NCBI GenBank assembly: GCA_024278395.1
Contig: JAJRTG010000192.1
Coordinates: 1-21,014 of the forward strand
Length of the DNA stretch: 21,014 nt
DNA from: Fidelibacterota bacterium
GTDB lineage: Bacteria; Bipolaricaulota; Bipolaricaulia; UBA7950; UBA9294
Direction: 5' to 3'
Every line of letters starts with the position of its first letter. The first letter of the stretch is position 1. A model generated the notes under the pieces. The model was given only the letters and a program-made list of their open reading frames with translations, made no database searches and was not told where the DNA came from. The translations under genes and the position numbers were made by a program. Positions 13,522 through 20,294 of the stretch are shown here, one piece after another.

Positions 13522-13809
13522 ATGGACGAAAGGACATGTTGCGCGATCGCCGAGTTCATATCGGCGCTTTCCAACCCGACGCGGATCCGTATCCTGTGCG
13601 CGTTATTCGCCGGGGAGCGCTGCGTCGGGGATATCGCCGATGAGGTCGGACTGTCGCATGCTCATACTTCTTCCCACCTGCGCGTACTGTACGACCGGGG
13701 GTATCTCTCCCGCCGCCGGGAGGGGAAGAGAGTTTATTACGCCATCCGCGACCCCCGCATCCCGGAGTTCCTGAAAGGAGCGGCCAACATCGCGATCGGG
13801 GATGAATAA
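13522..13809 (+). CDS. ArsR/SmtB-family transcriptional repressor
   Basis: This 95-residue winged-helix repressor has the ArsR layout: FISALSNPTRIRILCALF (helices 1-2), GERCVGDIADEVGLSHAHTSSHLRVLYDRGYL (helix-turn-helix, about 32-63), and the wing SRRREGKRVYYAIRD. Members lose DNA affinity on binding metals or on thiol oxidation. Candidate sensor cysteines are the adjacent pair Cys6-Cys7 and Cys35 in ERCVGD, the place where ArsR and CadC carry ligands (ELCVCD), although only one cysteine remains there. The ATG has a GGAGCGAGG Shine-Dalgarno. It is divergent from the TlpA-type gene and probably controls it as well as itself. A 49-bp gap without a clear terminator separates it from convergent coaD. 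Confidence 0.92.
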   Translation: MDERTCCAIAEFISALSNPTRIRILCALFAGERCVGDIADEVGLSHAHTSSHLRVLYDRGYLSRRREGKRVYYAIRDPRIPEFLKGAANIAIGDE

Positions 13810-13858
13810 CCGAAGTAGAATGCCGTTCCAGCTGTTGTTCTCCTACGCTATCGCGGGT

Positions 13859-14368
13859 TCACGCAGCCTTTCCGTTCAGCTCCGCGAACTTGCGGACCAG
13901 GGCCTGCTCCACGCATTTGGGGACGAACGAGCTCACGTCGCCGCCGTAGCGCTTGACCTCTTTCACGATCGATGAGGCGAGGAAGCTGTAGCGTCCGGCG
14001 GTCATGAAGAAGACGGTCTCGATGTCGGAGTCGAGGTCGCGGTTGGTCAGCGCCATCTGAAACTCGTAGTCAAAGTCGGAGTTTACGCGCAATCCGCGCA
14101 CGATCGCGTCCACCCCGTATGACTTGGCGCAATCGATCAGAAGACCGTCGTAGGAGATCACCTCCACCCCCGTGATCCCGACCTCTTTAAGCGCCTCCTC
14201 GGTGATTGCCACCCGCTCATCGATGGAAAACAGGGGTGTCTTGTTCGGGTTGGCGACGATGGCGATCAGCAGGCTGGAGAACAGCTTCTTCGCCCGGCGG
14301 ACGATGTCGATGTGCCCGTAGGTTATCGGGTCGAAGCTCCCGGGATAGATGGCACTGGTAATCGTCAT
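13859..14368 (-). CDS. coaD: Phosphopantetheine adenylyltransferase
   Basis: This catalyses the fourth step of coenzyme A synthesis, joining ATP and 4'-phosphopantetheine to give dephospho-CoA and pyrophosphate. It is a cytoplasmic hexamer in characterised bacteria. The 169 residues match the family. Visible motifs are the nucleotidyltransferase T/HxGH motif in YPGSFDPITYGHIDI (Thr16, His19), AIVRGLRVNSDFDYEFQMA (89-106) for pantetheine binding, and FFMTAGRYSFLASSIVKEV (120-138) carrying the SSxxxK/R signature. It is the last gene of the minus-strand operon, 12 nt after the M16 peptidase stop. No Shine-Dalgarno is visible before the ATG, so it may depend on reinitiation after the upstream gene. 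Confidence 0.96.
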   Translation of the reverse strand: MTITSAIYPGSFDPITYGHIDIVRRAKKLFSSLLIAIVANPNKTPLFSIDERVAITEEALKEVGITGVEVISYDGLLIDCAKSYGVDAIVRGLRVNSDFDYEFQMALTNRDLDSDIETVFFMTAGRYSFLASSIVKEVKRYGGDVSSFVPKCVEQALVRKFAELNGKAA

Positions 14369-14380
14369 TGTAAATGCATT

Positions 14381-15658
14381 CTATCCTGAACCGGCGAGGA
14401 TCTCAACGTCGTCTCCCACCGGGCCGATGGCGGCGAGGTTGGCGAGATCCAAGCGGGCGAACCGATCCAGCACGCGGGCGATGTCCTCCTGGTTCACGCC
14501 GTCCACCCGGTGCATGAGCTCCTCAGGGGAGAGGATCTCCCTTCCGTTCACCGCCGCGTCCCCCAAGCGCGCTGCACGCCCGGAGTTGGTCTCCAACCCA
14601 AGGATGAGGTGCCCGCGCAGCTTCGCCTTGGCGAGCTTGAGCTCCTCCTCCGAGATCCCTTCTCGGCGCAACCGATCGAGCTCGGTCAGTGTTATGTCCA
14701 CCACGGTCCGCAGGTTCTTCGGAGCTATGCCGGCGTAGATGATCCACGCACCGGCGTCGGAGTAGCGGGCGACGGAGCTTGTGACGGCATAGGCGAGCCC
14801 CCGCTCCTCGCGGATCAGTCGGAAGAGGCGTGAGCTCATCCCCCCGCCGAGGACGGTGTTTACGACCTCGAGCGGGAAGCGGTCGTCGTCCGACGCGGTG
14901 CTCCCCGGGAGGCCGAAGTAGAGCTGCACCTGTCCGATCTCACGGGAGTGGCGGATGCGCCCGGGATTGATCTCGGGCGGGACGCGGTCGAGCACGACCG
15001 GGCCGACCGGGGCGCCGTCGAAGTGCCGCGCCACGCCGTCGATAAACCGCTCTCGATCCAGAGCGCCGCACCCGACTACGACCATGTTCGCTGGACGGTA
15101 GAACCTACAATGGAACGCGGCGAGCGTCTCCGCCGAGGCGTTCTCGATCGTCTCCTTCTCCCCGAGTACCGGCCGGGACAGGGGATGCCCTCCCTTCCAC
15201 AGCCCGCTTACGAACAGGTCATAGGAGTACTGGTCGGGATCATCGTCGTGGGCCCGGATCTCCTCCAGGATCACCCCCCGCTCCTTCTCCAGTTCCTCCG
15301 CGGCGAAGGCGGGATGCTGGACGAGGTCGGCGAGGATGTCGAGGGCGACAGGGAGTCCGTCGGCCGGGACGTCGGCGTAGTAGAAGGTCGATTCCTTCCC
15401 CGTGGCCCCGTTTATGTAGCCGCCGACCGCGTCGATCTCGCGGGAGATTTGAGCGGCGTCGCGCGTCTTGGTCCCTTTGAACAGCAGGTGTTCGAGAAAG
15501 TGGGAGAGGCCGGGATGGTCCTGCGGGTCATCCCGGCTTCCCACCCTGACCCACACCCCCACGCTCACCGAAAGGGAGGAGGGGACCTCCTCCCCCAGGA
15601 CGGTGAGCCCGTTCTCCAACCGGGTGCGGAACACCCCGGGATAGAGTTCCTCGATCAC
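14381..15658 (-). CDS. M16-family zinc peptidase (processing-peptidase type)
   Basis: This is a 425-residue single-chain member of the pitrilysin/mitochondrial-processing-peptidase family. The inverted zinc motif is HFLEH (His53, Glu56, His57 from the GTG), with the distal ligand in GVILEEIRAHDDDPD about 75 residues later. The C-terminal half has the R/Y-type loop in GGGMSSRLFRLIREERGLAY. No signal peptide is visible. The start is a GTG at 15658 that overlaps the pnp TGA as GTGA and has GAGGA 6-7 nt upstream; a TTG one codon earlier is possible. M16 genes commonly follow pnp in bacteria (mlpA/ymxG in Bacillus is the known example). The substrate is unknown. Confidence 0.93.
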   Translation of the reverse strand: MIEELYPGVFRTRLENGLTVLGEEVPSSLSVSVGVWVRVGSRDDPQDHPGLSHFLEHLLFKGTKTRDAAQISREIDAVGGYINGATGKESTFYYADVPADGLPVALDILADLVQHPAFAAEELEKERGVILEEIRAHDDDPDQYSYDLFVSGLWKGGHPLSRPVLGEKETIENASAETLAAFHCRFYRPANMVVVGCGALDRERFIDGVARHFDGAPVGPVVLDRVPPEINPGRIRHSREIGQVQLYFGLPGSTASDDDRFPLEVVNTVLGGGMSSRLFRLIREERGLAYAVTSSVARYSDAGAWIIYAGIAPKNLRTVVDITLTELDRLRREGISEEELKLAKAKLRGHLILGLETNSGRAARLGDAAVNGREILSPEELMHRVDGVNQEDIARVLDRFARLDLANLAAIGPVGDDVEILAGSG

Positions 15659-18195
15659 CAACGGTCCTCGAACGAGTAGGACTGGTGCGGCTTCTCCTTC
15701 TCGGGAGGTCTGCTCTCCGGTTCGGGCTTCTTCTCCTGCTTCTTCTCCTCCGCTCGGTGCTCCGACTCCGGAGCGATGCGGCGGAGCTTGTAGCGGCCGC
15801 GGTCGTCGATGTCGAGGACCTCCACCGTGATCTTGTCCCCGGGTTTCACCACGTCCTCCACCCGGCGCACGTACTCGTCGGACAGGGCGGATATATGGAC
15901 GAGTCCGGTTACTCCCGGAGCCAGCTCGACGAACGCGCCGTAGTCGGTGGTGTTCTCCACCGTCCCCTCGATGATGTCGCCGACCTTGATGTTCGACGCC
16001 GGCTTTTCCTCGCGGTGGTTGGACTGGCGTGCCCCGCGGCGGGACGACTCCCGCCGCTCACGGGTGCTCTCCCGGTGATTGTTGGATTGAGCCTTCTCCC
16101 CTTCCTTCTCCACCCGCCGCAGGTCGGGCCGGCCCATCTTGTCCTCACCGATCACCTCTACCGTGATCTCGTCCCCGGGTTTGACGATGTCGCGGACGTT
16201 GTCCACGTATCCGGAGGCGAGGTTGGAGACGTGCACCAGCCCTTCGGAGCCGTTTTGCATCTCGACGAACGCCCCGAAGTCCACTACGCGGGTGACCCTG
16301 GTCTTGAACACGGTCCCCACCTCGAGCTCGGCGGTCAGCTCCTGGATCCTCTCCTTGGCCGCGCGCACCGCCTCCGGATCGGTCCCGGCCAACCTCACCG
16401 TCCCGTCGTTCTCGATATCGATCTCAGCGCCGGTCTCCTCGATGATCTGCCGGATCATCTTGCCGCCCGGGCCGATGACGAGCCCGATCTTCTCCACCGG
16501 GATCTGGATCGTCTCGAGCATCGGGGCGTACGGTGAGAGGTGATCACGCGGGGCGGGGATCGTCTCCGTCATCTTGTCGAGGATGGCGAGCCGCGCCTCC
16601 TTGGCGCGGGCGAGGGCCTCGCGCATGATCTCGCGGTCGATCCCCCCGACCTTGACATCGAGCTGGAACGCGGTCACTCCGTCCCGGGTCCCGGCGACCT
16701 TGAAGTCCATGTCACCGCAGTGGTCCTCGTCTCCGAGGATGTCGGTGAGGATCACCCGCTTACCGGTCGCCTCGTCCTGGATCAAACCCATCGCGATCCC
16801 GGCGACCGGCTTTCTGATCGGGACCCCGGCGTCCATCAACGACAGTGAAGCGCTGCATACGGTCGCCATCGAGGACGACCCGTTCGACTCCAGGATCTCG
16901 GAGACGACGCGGATGATGTAGGGGAAGTCCTCCTCCGGCGGGAGTACCGCCTGCAACGCGCCCTCGGCGAGGTAGCCGTGCCCGATCGAGCGGCGGCTCG
17001 GGGAGCCGATGCGGCGCACCTCTCCGACCGAGTAGGGAGGGAAGTTGTAGTGGAGCATGAACCGCTTGCGCCCCTCCTTCATCATCTGATCGATGATCTG
17101 CTCGTCGCTGCGCGTCGCCCCCAGGGTGACGATCCCCAGGCTCTGGGTCTCACCGCGGCTGAACAGGGCCGAACCGTGCGTTCGCGGTAGGACCCCGACC
17201 TCACAGGTTATCTCCCGCAGCTCGTCCGGCCGGCGGCCGTCGACCCGTGTGCCAGCGGTCAGGATCAGCATGCGTAGGTACTCGCGGTGCAGATCGTCAA
17301 CGATCGTCCCTATCTTCTTGGCGAGGGCGTCCGCCTCGTCCTTGGGGAGTCCAGAGCCGACGATCGCCTCGACCGCGCGATCGCGCAACTCCTCCACAAG
17401 GTCGTGGCGCGCCTTCTTGCCGGGGAGCCCTGGAAGCTTGGCGAGGTCGTTCCACACGAGCTCGCGCACGCGGGCCCGCAGGGCCGGGTCCTCCTCGAGG
17501 GGCGGGACCTCCCGCTTCACCGGGTTCACTCGGGCGACGAACCGCTCCTGCAGGGCGATCAGCTCCTGGATCGCGCGGTGGGCGAGATCGATCGACTCGA
17601 TGATCTCCTCCTCCGAGAGCTCGTCCATCTTCCCCTCGACCATCGTCACCGTGTGCTTCGTCCCGGCGACGGTCACTTCCACTCCGCCCTCCTCCTGGGA
17701 TTCGGCGTCCGGATTGACCACCAATCGTCCGTCCACCCGCCCGATCTTCACTCCGGCGATCGGCCCGGCGAACGGGGCGTCGGAGATCATCAGCGCGGCG
17801 GAGGCCCCGAGCATCCCGACGATGCTCGGAGAACAGTCCGGTTCGGCCGACAGGACGGTGGCCACGATCTGTACCTCGTCTTTGTAGCCCTCAGGAAAGA
17901 GCGGCCGGATCGGCCGGTCGATCATGCGCGCACTGAGGATGGCGACATCACTCGGCCGCCCCTCGCGCTTAAAGAATCCCCCCGGGATCTTGCCGCTCGC
18001 GTAAAACCGCTCTTCGTAGTCGACACGCAGCGGGAAATAGTCGAGTTCCTCCCTGCTCTCCTGTATGACAGCCGTCACCAATACTCTGGTATCACCGTAA
18101 CTTGCGAGGACGGCACCGTTCGCTTGCTTTGCCAACCGTCCCGTCTCCAGGGAAACTTCTTTCCCATTAAATTGTATGCTCTCTTTTACTACCAT
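15655..18195 (-). CDS. pnp: Polynucleotide phosphorylase with KH and two S1 domains
   Basis: This is a phosphorolytic 3'-5' exoribonuclease central to mRNA decay. Two RNase PH domains (about 1-230 and 315-550) are joined by a helical domain; catalytic residues equivalent to E. coli Asp486, Asp492 and Lys494 are Asp491, Asp497 and Lys499 in GDEDHCGDMDFK. A KH domain follows (561-620, GPGGK loop). Then comes a first S1 domain (624-695), a Ser/Arg/Glu/Asn-rich linker (696-734), a second S1 domain (735-807, DYGAFVELAPGVTGLVHIS) and a charged tail. At 846 residues it is about 130-150 longer than usual, because of the second S1, linker and tail. No frameshift is seen. It follows rpsO by 7 nt and overlaps the M16 gene by 4 bp. 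Confidence 0.97.
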   Translation of the reverse strand: MVVKESIQFNGKEVSLETGRLAKQANGAVLASYGDTRVLVTAVIQESREELDYFPLRVDYEERFYASGKIPGGFFKREGRPSDVAILSARMIDRPIRPLFPEGYKDEVQIVATVLSAEPDCSPSIVGMLGASAALMISDAPFAGPIAGVKIGRVDGRLVVNPDAESQEEGGVEVTVAGTKHTVTMVEGKMDELSEEEIIESIDLAHRAIQELIALQERFVARVNPVKREVPPLEEDPALRARVRELVWNDLAKLPGLPGKKARHDLVEELRDRAVEAIVGSGLPKDEADALAKKIGTIVDDLHREYLRMLILTAGTRVDGRRPDELREITCEVGVLPRTHGSALFSRGETQSLGIVTLGATRSDEQIIDQMMKEGRKRFMLHYNFPPYSVGEVRRIGSPSRRSIGHGYLAEGALQAVLPPEEDFPYIIRVVSEILESNGSSSMATVCSASLSLMDAGVPIRKPVAGIAMGLIQDEATGKRVILTDILGDEDHCGDMDFKVAGTRDGVTAFQLDVKVGGIDREIMREALARAKEARLAILDKMTETIPAPRDHLSPYAPMLETIQIPVEKIGLVIGPGGKMIRQIIEETGAEIDIENDGTVRLAGTDPEAVRAAKERIQELTAELEVGTVFKTRVTRVVDFGAFVEMQNGSEGLVHVSNLASGYVDNVRDIVKPGDEITVEVIGEDKMGRPDLRRVEKEGEKAQSNNHRESTRERRESSRRGARQSNHREEKPASNIKVGDIIEGTVENTTDYGAFVELAPGVTGLVHISALSDEYVRRVEDVVKPGDKITVEVLDIDDRGRYKLRRIAPESEHRAEEKKQEKKPEPESRPPEKEKPHQSYSFEDRW

Positions 18196-18202
18196 GCTCT
18201 CA

Positions 18203-18475
18203 CTATACTCCTCTGATTCCTAGTCTCTGAATCAATTCTTTATACGCCTGGAAGTCTTCACGTTTCAGGTACTTCAACAGCCGGCGGCGTTGACCGACCA
18301 TCTTGCGCAGGCCTCGCTGCGAGCTGAAGTCCTTCTTGTGCACGTTCAAGTGCTCTGTCAGTTCCTTGATCCGCTCTGTCAGAAGCGCGATCTGCACCGG
18401 CGCCGAGCCGGTGTCCGTCTCACTCAACCCGTAGGTCCGGATCAACTCTTTTTTCTTCTCCGTGGTAAGTCCCAT
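18203..18475 (-). CDS. rpsO: Ribosomal protein S15
   Basis: This is a primary binding protein of the small ribosomal subunit; it contacts the 16S rRNA three-way junction and helps assemble the platform. The 90 residues match the family (usually 88-89). It shows the conserved four-helix pattern: TGSAPVQIALLTERIKELTEHL, VHKKDFSSQRGLRKMVGQRR, RLLKYLKREDFQAYKELI. The ATG has an excellent AAGGAGG Shine-Dalgarno 5 nt upstream. The order rpsO-pnp is one of the most conserved in bacteria. The start region lies inside the end of the upstream deaminase frame (56-bp overlap), so deaminase translation would cross the rpsO ribosome-binding site. Confidence 0.97.
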   Translation of the reverse strand: MGLTTEKKKELIRTYGLSETDTGSAPVQIALLTERIKELTEHLNVHKKDFSSQRGLRKMVGQRRRLLKYLKREDFQAYKELIQRLGIRGV

Positions 18476-19826
18476 CTGTTCCTCCTTCTACTCCCGCATC
18501 CGCGCGGGGGATCTCCCTCCCGCCCAGGTGGGGATGAGTTTGGTTTCTATAGCGGTTTGCTATTCTCTTGACCTCGTATTTTACCCGATCTTCGTCGATG
18601 GTGGTGAGTGTCCGTTCCCGCATGAGGAACCTCCCGTCGACCATCACGTCGCTCACCGCTTCCCTGCCCGCGGAGTAGACGAGCGCCGAGATCGGATCGT
18701 ACATCGGCAACGTCTCCAACATCTCGATGTCGAGCAGAACGATGTCCGCCCGGCATCCCTCTTCGATCTTTCCCGTGTCCCCGCTCCCCAGCGCCGTTGC
18801 GCCGACCGCGCTCGCCATCCTGAGCGCATCCTTCGCCGGGATCAGCATGGGATTCTCATTCACCGCTTTCGCCGCAAGTGAAGCGAACCGCAGCTCGGCG
18901 ATCATGTTCAGGCTGTTGTTGGACGCCGCTCCGTCCGTCCCCAACGCCACGTTTACCCCGGCTTCGCTCATCCGCGCGACCGGCGCGGTCCCACTTCCCA
19001 GCTTGGCGTTGCTCTTCGGGCAGTGGACGACGCTTACCCCGCGTGCTTTCAGAATCTCGATGTCAGCGGGGCTTACATGCACGCAGTGGGCAGCGATCAC
19101 CGGTCCGGAGAGGGCCCCCCATCGCTCGAGGAGCTCCACCGGGCTCACCCCGTCTCTTACATAGCAGTCCGCCACTTCATCCCGCGTCTCGGCGATATGG
19201 GTGTGAATCGGGACCTCATATTTGCGCGCCAGCTTGACCGCCATTTCCCAGACATCCTTCCCGCAGGTGTATACAGAGTGCGGTGCCACCGCGATCCGTA
19301 TCCGCCCGTCGACGGTGTCGTGGAGGTGCGTGATCGTCCATTCCGTGCGTTCAAGCTCCTGTTTCCCCTTTTCATCCAGCCTTGGAGCGATGATCCCGTA
19401 GGAGAGGAGGGCCCGCATCCCGGACTCCGCTACCGCCCTGCCGATCGCGTCGAGGTGGAAATACATATCCGAAAATAGGGTCGTGCCGCTGCGGATCATC
19501 TCCGCCAATCCGAGGAGCGCCCCCCAGTAGATCTCGTCCTCGGTTAACCGGGCCTCGCGTGGCCAGATGTACTCTGACAGCCACTGGGATAAAGGGAGAT
19601 CGTCGGCCGCCCCGCGGAAGAGAACCATCGGGAGGTGGGTATGGGCGTTCACCAATCCGGGGATCGCAAGCTTCCCCTCCCCCTGGATGGTCTCGTATCC
19701 CTCCTTCGCTTCCAGAGGGGATTCGCTCACGGTCTCAATTGTGTTCCCTTCGATGCGGATATCAACGCGTTTTAGAACGAGGGCCTCTCCAAGCGCCGCG
19801 GTGATCCCTTTGAGGACTATTCCCAT
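18420..19826 (-). CDS. mtaD: Amidohydrolase, 5-methylthioadenosine/S-adenosylhomocysteine deaminase type
   Basis: This is a zinc-dependent hydrolase of the MtaD/SsnA/TrzN group; family members deaminate S-adenosylhomocysteine, methylthioadenosine or related adenosine compounds. Metal and substrate residues visible: His62 and His64 in NAHTHLPM, His183 in APHSVYTC, His208/His210 and Glu213 in PIHTHIAET, His247 in AAHCVH, and Asp298 in LGTDGAASNN. The body of about 427 residues has normal family length, but the frame continues for some 41 more residues of low-complexity sequence into rpsO. A TAG in another frame lies at 18547-18549 right after the normal end, so a late one-base shift may have removed the original stop. 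It has its own promoter and a Shine-Dalgarno (AGAAGGGG). The exact substrate is a family-level inference. Confidence 0.9.
   Translation of the reverse strand: MGIVLKGITAALGEALVLKRVDIRIEGNTIETVSESPLEAKEGYETIQGEGKLAIPGLVNAHTHLPMVLFRGAADDLPLSQWLSEYIWPREARLTEDEIYWGALLGLAEMIRSGTTLFSDMYFHLDAIGRAVAESGMRALLSYGIIAPRLDEKGKQELERTEWTITHLHDTVDGRIRIAVAPHSVYTCGKDVWEMAVKLARKYEVPIHTHIAETRDEVADCYVRDGVSPVELLERWGALSGPVIAAHCVHVSPADIEILKARGVSVVHCPKSNAKLGSGTAPVARMSEAGVNVALGTDGAASNNSLNMIAELRFASLAAKAVNENPMLIPAKDALRMASAVGATALGSGDTGKIEEGCRADIVLLDIEMLETLPMYDPISALVYSAGREAVSDVMVDGRFLMRERTLTTIDEDRVKYEVKRIANRYRNQTHPHLGGREIPRADAGVEGGTDGTYHGEEKRVDPDLRVE
18493..18508 (-). promoter_or_regulatory. Short hairpin in the rpsO leader
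   Basis: A 5-bp GC stem (CCCGC with GCGGG, 6-nt loop) lies about 17 nt upstream of the rpsO start and just before its Shine-Dalgarno. S15 represses its own translation through leader structures in several bacteria, each with a different RNA fold, so this is a place to look for such control. The stem alone is too short to prove it. Confidence 0.3.
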
Positions 19827-19859
19827 TGCCCCTTCTTCATCTATCCTTATTCGGTTAGA

Positions 19860-19888
19860 ATTATAGCTTACACCGCGTTGTTGCGCAA
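19860..19888 (-). promoter_or_regulatory. Promoter of the mtaD-rpsO-pnp-M16-coaD operon
   Basis: On the minus strand TTGCGC (19883-19888) and a consensus TATAAT (19860-19865) are 17 bp apart. The start would be near 19853, giving a leader of about 26 nt with an AAGGGG Shine-Dalgarno before the ATG at 19826. The -35 box lies inside the 10-bp palindrome GTTGCGCAAC (19880-19889). Confidence 0.75.
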
Positions 19889-19896
19889 CGGAGCCC

Positions 19897-19926
19897 TTGT
19901 CCGGATTGAGACGTCGGGATTATCAT
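19897..19926 (+). promoter_or_regulatory. Promoter of the yraN-comM pair
   Basis: TTGTCC (19897-19902) and TATCAT (19921-19926) are 18 bp apart. The -10 ends 8 nt before the ATG at 19935, leaving essentially no leader and no Shine-Dalgarno. It is divergent from the mtaD promoter; their -35 boxes are 8 bp apart. Confidence 0.55.
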
Positions 19927-19934
19927 TTAGAACG

Positions 19935-20294
19935 ATGCGAGGGGATGAAGCCAGGTTGGGACGAGCAGGGGAAGAGATCGCCCGCCGTTACCTGCGGTCC
20001 TGCGGCTATCGGATCGTTGGGCGCAACTGGCGCTGTCGGTTCGGGGAGCTCGACCTCATCGCCCGCGACGGGGACACCCTCGTCTTCGTGGAGGTGAAGA
20101 CGCGCACCCGGGACGGATTCGGAGGGCCGGAGGGGGCGGTGACCCCGCGCAAGCGGGCCCGGATGATCGCCGCCGCCCGCGCGTATCTGCGTGAGTTCGG
20201 GGCCGACCTGCCGGTCCGGTTCGATGTCATCGCCGTACGGCCCGGGGAGGTGACCCTCTATCGGGACGCGTTTCAGGTGGAGGATGTTCTCTAG
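19935..20294 (+). CDS. yraN: YraN family (UPF0102) nuclease-like protein
   Basis: This 119-residue cytoplasmic protein has a restriction-endonuclease-like fold. The PD-(D/E)xK signature is seen as GELDLIARDGDTLVFVEVK with Glu38, Asp40, Glu53 and Lys55. Other family motifs are the N-terminal GRAGEEIARRYLRSCGYRIVGRNWR region and the GGPEGAVTPRKRARMI segment. Its function is not settled; it is commonly found beside comM, as here. I place the start at 19935 (MRGDEARLG) because it matches the family N-terminus and follows the promoter; the frame opens 19 codons earlier at 19878, over the promoter. Its last codons overlap comM by 11 bp. Confidence 0.9.
   Translation: MRGDEARLGRAGEEIARRYLRSCGYRIVGRNWRCRFGELDLIARDGDTLVFVEVKTRTRDGFGGPEGAVTPRKRARMIAAARAYLREFGADLPVRFDVIAVRPGEVTLYRDAFQVEDVL

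Noticed and set aside
13810..13858. Possible terminator between arsR-type gene and coaD
   Set aside because: I found no stable stem followed by a T-run in the 49-bp gap.
17287..18216. 309-codon plus-strand frame opposite pnp, and similar frames at 2626-3459 and 11822-12688
   Set aside because: Antisense shadows of pnp, the binding-protein gene and the M32 gene; no Shine-Dalgarno or recognisable protein family.
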